Of a stretch of DNA of 64,000 bases, positions 20,528 through 31,418 are shown in pieces. Below the pieces are notes generated by a model, which made no database searches, was not told where the DNA came from, and worked only from the letters and a program-made list of their open reading frames with translations. Made by a program: the position numbers and the translations under genes. The stretch comes from Neostapfia colusana. Its lineage: Eukaryota > Streptophyta > Magnoliopsida > Poales > Poaceae. The first letter of the stretch is position 1, and every line of letters starts with the position of its first letter. The stretch lies in assembly GCA_030760725.1 (NCBI GenBank), contig JASWHV010000008.1:45642057-45706056 (forward strand). The letters run 5' to 3'.

Positions 20528-22751
20528 TCGTCAACCCACGACCCATGACGGATCATGGGGCACGTGGTAGATTCAGAGATCTTATCGACGGGTTTGGAGC
20601 CAGGAGACATGTGGCAGCTCCGGACCTCACCTCAGTGGGGAGGCTCGTACCAGAGCCCAGGGAACGTGTCAGCTCTGGAGCCCTCCTCAGCAGGGAGGAG
20701 GCTCCGAGCTAGGAGACACATGGCAGCTCCAGACCTCATCTCAGTGGGGAGGCTCGGATCAGAGCTCAGGGCACGTGTTAGCTCTAGAGCTCTCCTCAGC
20801 AGGGAGTAGTGTTGGAGCTTGGATACACGTGGCAGCTCCGGACCTAAGCTCAGCGGGGAGACTTGGACCGGAGCCCAGGGCATGTGTTAGATCCGGAGAA
20901 CCTCCTCAGCAGGGAGGGCGTCCTAAGCCATTTGACACGTGGCAGCTCCTGACCTCACCTTGGCATGGAGGCTCGGCCCAAAACCGAGGGCACTTGTCGG
21001 CTCTGGAACTCAACCGCACATGGCAGCCCTAGGGCTGACCTCGGGGCCAAGGACATGTGTCTACGCTGGGGCCCGGGCTTTCTTTTATCCTCCACGCGGG
21101 GGTACCCAGCCTGCAGGGTACCGAGAGTGGCCTCTGTGCCTATCTCGGGGGAGACAACGAGCCCGCAGGTGGGACCTCTATCTTTCCCGCGTGGTGGTTT
21201 TAAACCTGCACTTAGGGAACCAAAGCGGTGGCGAGATTTCAGTGTAGTGGGTGTGTGGTTGTACCTGGAAGACGAAAAGTCTGCATGTCCTTGGTGCAGC
21301 GGACGCGCTCGACAGTCGAAGTGGCAGCGTGTTGTCGTGTCTGCTCTTGACTAATGGGTCGCGACGACACACTCGAGGGATTGCCTTGTATCCCCCTTTG
21401 TATGCTAGAACCTTGTCATTAATGAAGAATCTTTGTTTCAAGTCTTATGTTGTCTTGAGTTGTTGATGTAGACTTCGGACCCTTGGCAGCACAAACGTCC
21501 GGAATGACTTAGCCGACGTGGATAGCTCTTCGCTGATGTACCGAGCTTGTTCCTCTGGGTCCTTAGCAGCGTAAGGATCCAGGGCGCTCCGGCAGTGTGG
21601 CTACCGCTGCTTCTGGGTCCTTGGCAGCGCAAGGACCTGAGTGAAGTTTGGCCCGTGTCTTGAGCTTGTCGTAGTTGGCGCTCTGAGTCTTCTTCTTGTT
21701 GCTGTAGTGGTCTGATGTCCTGCCTACATGGTTCACCGTGATGGCCCCCTGGTAGGTGTGGCCCGTGTGCTGGGGCGCACCTACCACTGGATGAGGTAGG
21801 ACGTCAGCGTCGGGCCGCTTGGGAGTTCCAGGACGCCAAGGACCTGTTTAAACCTGCAGGCATGGTAGAGAAAAGGAGTAATGGTGCTCTCTAGTCACCC
21901 TTCCCTACTTGGTAGCTTTGTTGTGGCTTACGGTCCTCATCTGAGCTACGAGGCTTGGGTAATTCGATGTGGGTCGTCCGGGCTATTGTTAAAGCCTTGC
22001 CCAGGGGATGAGCCGTCCGATTCCTGGGTACTGAGATGTAGCGCTGGAGAGGCAGGGTGTGCACACTAGGGGTGCGGAACTAGGCATAGCAGGCTACACA
22101 CCTTTTACCTCCCATCGACGTAAGCCTTTCAGGGAGGGACCATTCAGTGCCATAGGACCCCAGACAATGAGACAACCAAAGGTCCCCGGATATGTCACAG
22201 GTACCTCAAGAATACCCGCCTGAAAAAGGATAGCACCGCTCTTGCTATGGTTGAACACAGGAAAAAGTGACTGGCCACATGGTCGGAACAGTATGGAAAG
22301 AAAGCATGAAAAGAGAGGAGGTAAATGTCCGGGGTCCGGTTACTTTTCTTGCCCGTAGGTGTGTTCTTTCTGGTCCCCATGTACTTAGTTGTAGCACAGG
22401 GGAGGTAGTGCGATAGGCTTAGGGTACGGATCCAGGCTAAGCAGGCTGCTCGTACTGGACCTCCCGCGGGCGTTAACCTTTCAGCGAGGAGACCTTCCAG
22501 TGCCACGGGACCTAGGACAAGTGTGTAGGATAGGCTCCGTACATGCCATTTACAGTTCATATGCATGAAAAAGCACAAATTGTAAAGAGAGAGTACGCAG
22601 GATAGGACAATACTTTCTCATTTCAGGCTTCTTTCATAGGAGGAAACAGGCTGTACAAGAGTAGCAGGACTCCTCCAGAGCTTTGCTGTTCTAAGCGATG
22701 TTCCTAGACACTATGACATCCTTACAGAAAAAATAGAACCCTACCTCTGCG
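20528..22751 (-). other. Long 3' untranslated region of element D
   Basis: About 2.2 kb between the pol stop and the PPT with no coding sequence. It holds the 109-bp tandem array (20587-21029), short GGGTCCTTGGCAGCGCAAGG-type repeats (21478-21630), and a diverged duplicated block (about 22060-22165 and 22400-22515, sharing GCAGGCT, CCTTTCAG and CAGTGCCA). Long 3' UTRs with tandem repeats are known from Tat-lineage elements. Confidence 0.65.
20587..21029. repeat. Tandem array, 109-110 bp period, about four units
   Basis: The marker GTGGCAGCTC (or ATGGCAGCTC) recurs at 20611, 20720, 20829 and 20939, spacings of 109, 109 and 110, with a shortened fifth start at 21020. Units share GGACCT...CAGTGGGGAGGCTCGG, GAGC(C/T)CAGGGCA and CTCCTCAGCAGGGAG. 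Confidence 0.85.
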
Positions 22752-23277
22752 CTAAGGATATAACTTACGGAGGTGTTCTATGTTCCATGGATTTGGTAGA
22801 GGTACCCCATCCTCCGTGGCTAGGCGGACGCACCCGGGGCGACATACTTGTATCACTCGGAAGGGACCCTCCCAGTTGAAGGAGAGTTTGTTCCCACCTT
22901 CTCGAGAATGTATTTGCCAAAGCACCAGGTTGCCCACCTCGAGCTGTCTACTCTGCATGAACCGCTGCTGATAACGCCGGAGTGCTTGAGGGTATCGTGC
23001 GTTTCGAGCAGCTGCTTGCCACCTTCGGTCATCGACAAGGTCGATATCTTCATGTCGGAGCTGGTCCTATGTGCCTTCGTCGTACTCTTGGACACGGGAT
23101 GAGCCCATGGTGATTTCCGGGCGGAGAACGGCCTCAGCCCCATACACTAGGAAGAAGGGTGTTTCCCGTGTCGTGCGACTGAGGGACGTCCGGCTAGCCC
23201 ACAGTGCACACGGAAGCTCTTCAACCCAATTGGCACCGTGCTTCTTCATGCTGTTGTAGGGGCACGTCTTGAGTCCC
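22752..23277 (-). pseudogene. Integrase C-terminal part of element D
   Basis: One minus-strand frame runs from the E insertion border to the pol stop at 22752-22754, broken once by TAG at 23067-23069. It holds the integrase tail pattern of plant OTA-type gypsy elements: NWVEELPCALWASRTS, TRETPFFLVYGAEAVLRPEI, then LEVGNLVLW, NKLSFNWEGPF and PWNIEHLRKLY. There is no chromodomain, which separates D from E, G and B. The catalytic core lies on the other side of E (35752-36214). Integrase would join element cDNA to the chromosome. Confidence 0.85.
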
Positions 23278-26200
23278 TGTCACACCCGGTTTTTCCGAAG
23301 AAACAACCAAGTGAATATCACATGTATGCCAGGATTGTTTTCTCATACATGTGATGACAAATAGTGAAGCATCATTTATTACAAGCCAGGTGTCGAATAT
23401 AAATAAGTCTTACATCGCAAATGTCTCAATGGACACTAATGCTTCATCACAAGTAAATAAACTAGCAGCGGAATATTATTCTTTAGGGCTCCATCACAGG
23501 CGTTGCCCGGGGGTCTTCATGAACCTAAAAGCCTTCCTCGGGTCCAAAATCTTGGTCATTATACACCACCTCATTATCTTGACCTGAGCAGCAATATAAA
23601 CCAACAAATATGCAAGGTTGAGTACCAATGGTACTCAGCAAGTGTGGGAAAATTATATCATGCATGGCTAGAACAAGGAGAGGTTAAACTCATGGTTAAA
23701 GCACTACGCAATTAATACCTATCACCTTAGCTTATTAAGCACCTACATTTCTACACAGGTGAAATGGTCCCAATCTCCCATCCCATCATTGTAATCCAAT
23801 AACCATCATTACCAATGTTAAGCTCCCCGCTTAACTTCCAAAACCATCAATCCTCTAATCATGAATAAGTCCAGGCCGCTCTTAACCGTGAGCACGGCTG
23901 TCAAGACAGTTTTAACTCTGCAGAGTTTGTACCACTGTACCCACAAGTAGTGATTTCATCCCCCGTTGCCGGGTGGACTAAAAGAACCTCCATTATGCCA
24001 GTGGCTACGATCCACATTCACACTTCCCAGGTGTGCGGCCAAGAGATCACTACGAAGCCTTTACAAAGGGATTCCCGACGAGCGTGGGCCCACTGAGGTT
24101 TCACCCCTAACAGCATACAAGAGGCTCCAATCCCGCTGCAGTGGCCCCCTCTTGAGCCTTGCGGTTCATATGGTAGTCCAGCTGACACCTACTCCCCGCA
24201 CCATCCAACACACCCATACTACGCCGGGGATACTCCTAATTAATTGGCCAAGCTGCCCCATCTCAGCATGTGGTTGGCACTGTAAAGCCGGGTTACATGC
24301 TCCATGAACCGCTCCTTAGGATCCAGGCAAGTACTAAACACAAACCCAAGTCTCGTGCACCCAGCACACAACCAAAACATCCAACTTGCCTTGATCCCTA
24401 CCTCTACATAACTCACAATGTCTCATTCAAGAGTATGGTAATATAAACTGATGATCTCATGTCCCAAATATCCCATTCTAAGCATGGCTAAGCATATGCA
24501 TGGAAATAAATGACATGACAAAACAAATCCCAACCCAAGCTACAAGGAAACAAGATAATGCAATTCTAGGGAAACTTTCCTAGCATGGGTTTCATATTTC
24601 ATTTGACAATGCAAATAATTCTATCTACACATCCTAGGATCAAAGTGGTCAAGGACACTTGCCTCCTTCTTGCTGCTCTTGAAATTGGTATTCCTGGTCT
24701 TGGAAATGAATAACTGGTTCTTGAACAGGTTCTACTTCATACCATCACACATAGCAAAAGAAAAACAACAATCCATAAGACATAATTCACACATACACTT
24801 CATACAACCCACACATTCACATTTATGAAATTCATTCACCATTATATGTGTTGTGGTTACTTTATGTGTGTTAAGTTGTGGCTTGCATGCACTTTTAACC
24901 ATGTATATATGATTCCTACTTTTGTGTCCACATTTATACTTGCATACAATGTGCCTTCACAATTTCTATCAACCCTAAACTGAATTCTTTGTATTTTAGA
25001 AACTCCATTTATCATTTACTAGTTGCTATTTTCAGATTTATATTCCTATGCATAATTGTGTATTTTATTATGAAATTAGTAACACACATCATCTCAACAG
25101 TATAGGTTCTGGTCCTAAATAATTTAATAACACATTTTGACCTTGGCTTCTGATGTAGACTATTTCATAATTATTTTCCCTATTCTTTTTCTATAACTAT
25201 TCTTTACTTAAAAATGTGTCTCTATACTAATAAATGTGAATTAATAGATAAAACAGATTTATTTCAGCCCAAAAATATATTTTTATCTCACTCCAAAGTT
25301 TTCTAAGTACTGAGAAAGTTTTTAATAAATTTTGACAATTATGTTTGTCCCCTTTTTAATTTTTAAACACTAGTTACATATTCAATTTTGTAAATTAAAT
25401 ACTAAACAGGGTTTAAAAAGTAAACTCACCCATCACAGGGTCTATAATATTATTTTCAAAATTTCCAGGGGTCTAGCTACACTTAACAGAGGTGTTCTTC
25501 CTAATTTCTATTAAGTCCAGGGGTTAAAAATGATTTTTAAATGGATTTACATGATTTTCTGGAGTTCCAGGGGCTAGATCTGAAGTTTCCGGGGCTAGCT
25601 CTCAATTCCAGAGAACCCCAGGGGATAGCACGTAAGAATTCCAGTCTTTATAACGCGGGGCTGACGTGGACCGTCTGATTCTAAACCGACGGCTGAGATT
25701 ATAACATCGAACCGGTACGCGGGGTTTTAAAGTCTACCGTGCGATTTAAAATAAACGGCGCACAAGCGGCCACGTCGCTCTGATCGAGCGCGGGCGGCGC
25801 TGCCGGCGGCGCACGGCGGCGGGAAGCGGCGATCTCGCCGGAAAGTTTCGGATCTTCGAGAATTCTGCCTAAAACTGTGATCTTATGGCATAGATCGGTA
25901 GAGGGGAGGTCAGGGATCTCACCTCGGGGGTTTTCTCGAGCTCGGGGTCCTGGAAAGTGATCGGCGGCGAGGTCCGAGGCAAAACCACGGCGAAGCTCGT
26001 CGGCGCTGTGTTTGCACCGTAACTCTCCGAGTTTTCTGCACCTGCAAAGTTCCCCGGAGGCGGTGGATCAAGACCAGCGAGTTAGATCAGAGTTTCCGAG
26101 CTTAGATCGGCCAGAATTCACCGGCGAAGTCTCGGTGCTCACCGGAGTGAAAATCGGCGATCGCGTGAGGAAAACTGATCGGAGCTGGGGTTTTTATAGC

Positions 26201-26602
26201 CGGGGGAGGGCGGTGGGTCTGTTGTGATCGAGTTGGAGTCCTCTGGGTCCAGAATTCGGCTGCGGGACGCGGTTTCCCGATCGGTTGCGATCGCGCGCGC
26301 GGGAGAGAGTCCGGGGTCGCGGGGTTAGGGATGACATGTGGGTCCCACCCGTCGGTGAGAGGCAGCGCGGCGCGCGCGGGGGCGGGCTGGCGCGGGGAAA
26401 GCTGGGCCGGCTGGCGGTTTCGGCCCACTGGCCAGTTTTTTCCCGTTTTCCTTTTTTCTTTTTCCATTTCTTTTCTGTTTTGGGTATAATTTGAATTCCA
26501 GTTTGAATTTGAATTTTTGCAAAACATGCAACACGTCCAAAAATTTTTAAATTCCCCTCTGAACATGGTTTAGAGTTTTGAATCAAAATTTGGGGTGTTA
26601 CA
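23278..26602 (-). repeat. 3' LTR of element E, 3325 bp
   Basis: From TGTCACACCCGG to GGGGTGTTACA. Island beta is at 23525-23583, island alpha at 24659-24734, and the TATA box at 26191-26198 (minus strand). The GC-rich first part (25640-26440) is followed, in minus order, by a long AT-rich R region. Confidence 0.95.
26191..26198 (-). promoter_or_regulatory. TATA box in the 3' LTR of E
   Basis: TATAAAAA on the minus strand within GGCTATAAAAACCCC, about 400 bp from the LTR start. Confidence 0.7.
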
Positions 26603-26603
26603 G

Positions 26604-26618
26604 CTCTACCCCCCTTAA
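26604..26618 (-). other. Polypurine tract of element E
   Basis: The minus strand reads TTTTAAGGGGGGTAGAG just before the 3' LTR start TGTAACACC. Confidence 0.85.
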
Positions 26619-26647
26619 AAGAAATCTCGTCCTCGAGATTGGTGTTT

Positions 26648-29320
26648 CTAAGAAAACAATTCCGGAAACTGTGCCTTAAGCTCATCTTCCCGTTCCCAGG
26701 TGGCTTCCTCTTCTGAGTGATGCTTCCACTGCACCTTGCACATCCGGATTCTTTTATTTCTGGTGAGGCGTTCCATTGTCTCCAAAATCTTGTATGGTTG
26801 CTCGGCATAAGACAAATCTTCAGCTACATCCACTTCATTCATGGGTAACACCTCCTCAGGCGTCCTCAGGCATTTCTTGAGTTGTGACACATGAAATACA
26901 TCGTGCACGTCCGATAGATGAACCGGTAAATCCAGTTGGTACGCCACTTCGCCTTTTTTTTCCAAAACTTGAAAGGGTCCGATGTATCGAGGTGACAACT
27001 TCCCTTTCACCTTGAACCGACGAAGTCCTCTGATAGGGGACACCTTGAGATAAACATAGTCTCCCACGTTGAAAACGAGTTCTCTTCTTCGTACATCAGC
27101 ATAACTCTTCTGGCGTGTTTGTGCTATCCTCAAGTTGTTGCGAATCTCCCTCACCTTCGCTTCGGCTTCTTGTAGCACTTCTGGACCAAACACTTTACTT
27201 TCTCCTGTTTGGTTCCAAAATAGGGGAGTTCTGCACTTCCTTCCATACAAAGCTTCAAACGGTGACATGTTCATACTAGCTTGATAGCTGTTGTTATAGG
27301 AAAACTCCGCATACGGTAAGTTCTTGTCCCAACTCCTATTGTTTTTGAGTGCACATGCTCTTAACATATCTTCAAGGATCTGATTGGTTCTCTCCGTCTG
27401 CCCGTCAGTTTGGGGATGATAGGCAGAACTAAAGTTCAGGTGGGTTCCCATGGTTTCATGCAACTTTTGCCAAAACCTCGAGGTGAACTGTGTCCCTCGA
27501 TCTGACACAATCTTCTTTTGCACTCCATGGTAACACACGATCCTTGACATGTACAATTCTGCCAATTTGGATCCGCCGTAGCTTTCTTTCACAGGGATGA
27601 AATGAGCTACTTTGGCTAGCCTATCAATAATGACCCATATTGAATCATACCCGGATTGGGTCCTAGGCAATCCCACGACAAAATCCATGCTGATTTCTTC
27701 CCATTTCCATTCAGGCACTTTGAGTGGTTGCAACAATCCCGCGGGTCGTTGATGTTCTGCTTTCACCAACTGACATGTGTCACATAGGGCAACATGTTCC
27801 GCGACATCTCGCTTCATGCCATACCACCAATACCTGCTCTTGAGGTCCTGGTACATCTTCGTACTCCCAGGATGAATGGAATAATCAGAATCGTGAGCCT
27901 CCTTCAAAATTAATTCACGGATCTCCTTTACTTCTGGCACACAGATCCTTTTCCCGTGCGACACCGTTCCTTGTTCATCCTCTCTAAAACCAGGAGCTTT
28001 ATTTTCCTTAATGAGCTGTCTGATCTCTTGTATCTTCTCATCATTCTTTTGGCCCTCTCGTATGTCTCGCTCGAGTGTGGAGTCCACTTCCATGGCGATA
28101 GCTTCACCACTGTTTACTAGACATAGATTGAGCCTTATAACCTCGTCCTTCAATTCGGCAGGCATGTCCTTCAAGCTCAACTTATTGACCTGCACTTTCC
28201 GACTCAAAGCATCGGCCACGACGTTTGCTTTCCCGGGATGATAGTTGATGCCCACATCAAAGTCATTGATTAGCTCTAACCATCTCCTTTGTCTGAGGTT
28301 GAGATCTGGTTGTGTGAATATGTACTTCAAACTCTTATGATCCGTATATATCTCTGTCCTCTTCCCCATCAAATAGTGCCGCCAAATTTTCAACGCGTGT
28401 ACCACTGCAGCTAGTTCTAGATCATGTGTAGGATAGTTCTTCCCATGCTTCCGAAGCTGCCGGGATGCATAAGCCACGACATGTCCTTCTTGCATGAGAA
28501 CACATCCCAACCCATTTCCAGAGGCATCGCAGTACACTGTGAAATTCTTCTGCATATCTGGCATAACCAGCACTGGGGCTGTTGTCAATCTCTTCTTTAG
28601 CTCCTGAAAGCTCGTATCGCACTGTGGCGTCCAGGTGAATGTGATTCCCTTTTCCAACAGTTTGGTGAGAGGTCTCGAGATCTTGGAGAATCCCTCAATA
28701 AACCGTCGATAGTATCCAGCCAATCCCAAAAAGCATCGAACTTCCCCGACATTTTCAGGGGTCTTCCACTTCTGGATATCCTCGATTTTGGCGGGATCTA
28801 CGGAGATTCCTCCCTCCGAGATTATATGTCCTAAAAAGGGAACTCTCTTCAGCCAAAACTCACACTTGCTCAACTTGGCATATAGTTGGTGTTCTCTCAA
28901 CCTCTGCAACACCAACCTCAGATGTTTCTCATGTTCTTCTTCATCTTTGGAGAAGACGAGAATATCATCTATGAAGACCACCACAAATTTGTCCAGATAT
29001 TCCATGAATACCTTGTTCATGAGATACATGAAATATGCCGGGGCATTGGTTAGCCCGAAAGGCATGACAGTGTATTCATACAGTCCGTACCGAGATACGA
29101 AAGCTGTCTTGGGAATATCTGATTGCCTTATCTTGAGTTGGTGGTACCCCGACCTGAGATCAATTTTCGAGAACACACAAGCTCCCCTCAACTGATCAAA
29201 CAAGTCTTCAATGCGAGGCAATGGGTACTTGTTCTTGATGGTTACCTCATTCAAAGCACGGTAATCCACGCATAACCTTTGGGTTCCGTCTTTCTTGGGC
29301 ACAAATATCACCGGAGCTCC
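26648..29320 (-). CDS. pol: Element E pol: RT, RNase H, integrase, chromodomain
   Basis: A long open frame ends in TAG-free sequence until the natural stop at 26648. Counting from the valine codon at 29311: RT with the catalytic FIDD at residues 113-116; RNase H with Asp262, Glu299, Asp324 and Asp367; the integrase zinc-binding H/H/C/C segment at about 480-520; the DDE core with MDFVVGLP, SDRGTQF and GQTERTN; a GPY-like tail (YIGPFQVLEKKG); and a C-terminal chromodomain (about 825-887, ATWEREDELK). Together these copy RNA into DNA and insert it, with the chromodomain biasing sites. Upstream it is in frame with protease and gag but separated by the TAG at 29321-29323, at the place of a Trp codon. 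All catalytic residues I can see are intact. Confidence 0.93.
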   Translation of the reverse strand, partial: GAPVIFVPKKDGTQRLCVDYRALNEVTIKNKYPLPRIEDLFDQLRGACVFSKIDLRSGYHQLKIRQSDIPKTAFVSRYGLYEYTVMPFGLTNAPAYFMYLMNKVFMEYLDKFVVVFIDDILVFSKDEEEHEKHLRLVLQRLREHQLYAKLSKCEFWLKRVPFLGHIISEGGISVDPAKIEDIQKWKTPENVGEVRCFLGLAGYYRRFIEGFSKISRPLTKLLEKGITFTWTPQCDTSFQELKKRLTTAPVLVMPDMQKNFTVYCDASGNGLGCVLMQEGHVVAYASRQLRKHGKNYPTHDLELAAVVHALKIWRHYLMGKRTEIYTDHKSLKYIFTQPDLNLRQRRWLELINDFDVGINYHPGKANVVADALSRKVQVNKLSLKDMPAELKDEVIRLNLCLVNSGEAIAMEVDSTLERDIREGQKNDEKIQEIRQLIKENKAPGFREDEQGTVSHGKRICVPEVKEIRELILKEAHDSDYSIHPGSTKMYQDLKSRYWWYGMKRDVAEHVALCDTCQLVKAEHQRPAGLLQPLKVPEWKWEEISMDFVVGLPRTQSGYDSIWVIIDRLAKVAHFIPVKESYGGSKLAELYMSRIVCYHGVQKKIVSDRGTQFTSRFWQKLHETMGTHLNFSSAYHPQTDGQTERTNQILEDMLRACALKNNRSWDKNLPYAEFSYNNSYQASMNMSPFEALYGRKCRTPLFWNQTGESKVFGPEVLQEAEAKVREIRNNLRIAQTRQKSYADVRRRELVFNVGDYVYLKVSPIRGLRRFKVKGKLSPRYIGPFQVLEKKGEVAYQLDLPVHLSDVHDVFHVSQLKKCLRTPEEVLPMNEVDVAEDLSYAEQPYKILETMERLTRNKRIRMCKVQWKHHSEEEATWEREDELKAQFPELFS

Positions 29321-29587
29321 CTATGGTGAGGAACTAGGGCGAACATACCCCTTCTCCGTCAATTCTCTCAAATGATCCTTGAGCTCTTCTAGCTGCTTGG
29401 AGTCCATTCGATAAGGTCTCTTGTATATCGGGGCTGTTCCCGGTACTAGCTCAATTGCGAATTCCACGTCGCGGTCGGGAGGCATACCTGGCAACTCCTC
29501 CGGAAAAACATCTGGATATTCCCTGATGGTCCTGATTTCCTCAACTTTCACCTCCACTTGATTTAATTTAATGTCCCTCCTAGGCTA
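29321..29587 (-). pseudogene. Protease-RT linker of E between two TAG codons
   Basis: In the same frame as gag and pol. TAG at 29585-29587 ends the gag-protease reading, and TAG at 29321-29323 ends this segment within SSSP-stop-GAPV, where related elements have Trp. It contains REYPDVFPEELPG and the N-terminal RT region up to KGYVRPSSSP. The two stops are the only interruptions in 26648-31060. Confidence 0.9.
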
Positions 29588-31060
29588 GTGTAGGGTTATG
29601 AATTTTACTCGGGTGCCACTGGGGTGAGTTAGTTCCACCGTTCTGGTCGAACAATGGATAATTCCTTTATGTTTGGTCAACCAATCCATACCCAAAATAA
29701 TATCTATCCCTTGTGAATCTATCACTATGAGGTTAGCAGTAAATACTACCCCATTAATGTCTAGGCTCACTTTGGGACACACTTGTCTTGTCCTTATTTC
29801 TCCACCTGGAGAGTTTACGGCTAGCATATGGTTCATTTGTGTGGTTGCTAGGTCATGCTTCTTAACAAACCCTTGAGCAATGAACGAGTGGGTAGCACCA
29901 GAATCAAACAGCAGAGTTGCAAGGTGTAAATTGGCAGGAAACTTACCAACTACCACGTCGGGTGCCTCTTGTGCTTCCTCCATAGTGACGTGGTTCACCC
30001 GTCCTCTCATTACATTCTGCTGTTGTGGCTGCGCAGGCTTCTTCTTTGGGCACTTATGGGCATAGTGCCCCACTTCACCACAGCTAAAACATTGCACCCC
30101 AACCTTAGGTGCTTGGCCTTTGTTGTCTTGGGGTTGGTTCGGGGGTCCTTGCACTGCTGGTCGAGGTGGATATGCGGGGCGAGGCTGCTGCACAAACTGA
30201 CGTTGCGGCTGTGCTGGTGCTGCGGGTGGCCTGTAGTTTGGGTTGTACCCTCTTGGTGCTGAATAGGGTACCGCAGCACGGCTTGTCTGCCCCGTAGGTT
30301 GCTGCATCATACGTGGGCGGGTGTTGCTCCCTGAGGCCTGATGCGACCACCCCGCCTTCCTCTTATTCTCATTTTCCAGGGCCTTTAGCTTCCTTTCCAC
30401 CACAAACGCTCTGTCCACCATCCTTTGAAAGCTTTCATACTCATTTGAGGACATTGCACACTGCATTTCTGCGGTAAGCCCTTCCACGAAACAATCTTGT
30501 TTCTGCTCATCGGTCTCTATGTCTCGTGGAGCATAACGGGATAATTGAGTGAATTTAGTGAGGTATTCCCTCACCGTCATGTTTCCCTGCTGCAGTCCCA
30601 GAAACTCTTTCCTCTTGTTTTTGAGTTCACCTCTTGGGATGTAGTGGTTGCGGAAGCTACGCTTGAACTCTTCCCAAGTGATGTTCTCAGGGTCATGATG
30701 GGCGGCCACGTAGGCGGTCCACCAATCAGCAGCAGGTCCCTGCAATTGATGAGAGGCAAACAGCACCCTCTCATACCCTTGGCATTGTATAATCCTCATC
30801 TTACTTTCAATGGTCTTCAGCCAATCATCTGCCTCCAGAGGTTCAGCAGCACTTGCAAACTTTGGAGGTTGAGTTCCTAGAAACTCACTCAACCTTGGTT
30901 GGCGTGGTGCCGCCTGTGGAGGTTGAACTTGATACAAGTTGGCCACCACTTGAGTCAAGTTCTGGATAAGCTGTTTTTGATTCTCCAGCATTTGGTGGAG
31001 AGGATCAACTTCTTCACGGCGACCACCCTGTCCTGGCCTCCAGAAAGATGAGGGTTGCAT
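29588..31060 (-). CDS. gag: Element E gag and protease
   Basis: From the first in-frame Met at 31060, 491 residues. The retrotransposon gag core is at about 70-230 (LEADDWLKTIESKM, DWWTAYV, EFLGLQQGNMTVREY), followed by a Pro/Gln-rich linker at 250-320. A complete CCHC knuckle CFSCGEVGHYAHKC sits at 324-337, and the protease has catalytic DSG at 386-388 (LLFDSGATHSF). Gag forms the particle, the knuckle binds RNA, and the protease processes the polyprotein. The true start may lie upstream: an ATG at 31116 opens MAGRGKGRAANPANNN, typical of gag starts, but is one frame away, suggesting a small indel near 31065. Confidence 0.9.
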
Positions 31061-31418
31061 GCCTCATCATTGTTGTTGGCGGGGTTGGCAGCACGTCCTT
31101 TTCCTCTTCCGGCCATCTGGCAGAATCAACCATTGTTAATTTTGAAAGCATTTAGTATCATCTTACTACTTTCACTTGTTTGTACTTTGAAGTGTTGAGG
31201 CTTGGTTATACTTTTCTGAGGGTTCATTTCTGACACAAAACAATTGCAATATTATTTCATGTGGGTTCACACACCAAAGCAAAACAATCTGAAGACGAGG
31301 CTGTGGACAATTGCTCATGGCTTCCACAACTCACGTCACACACCAAGCATTATCACACCATTAACTACGTAACGACTCGACTACTCGACCTCTTGCTAGC
31401 TAGGGGAAAGACTCTACA

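Noticed and set aside
26194..26808. 204-codon minus-strand frame over the E 3' LTR and PPT
   Set aside because: It spans the LTR border, the PPT and the pol tail in a different frame from pol; a chance frame in GC-rich DNA, and the 5' LTR copy (35338-35730) diverges where internal sequence ends.
28788..29195. 135-codon plus-strand frame opposite E reverse transcriptase
   Set aside because: Antisense shadow of the RT coding strand.
26648..31060. Possible integrated pararetrovirus (RT plus RNase H)
   Set aside because: Flanked by LTRs with a 5-bp target duplication, a PBS and PPT, and carries integrase and chromodomain; a Ty3/gypsy retrotransposon explains all of it.
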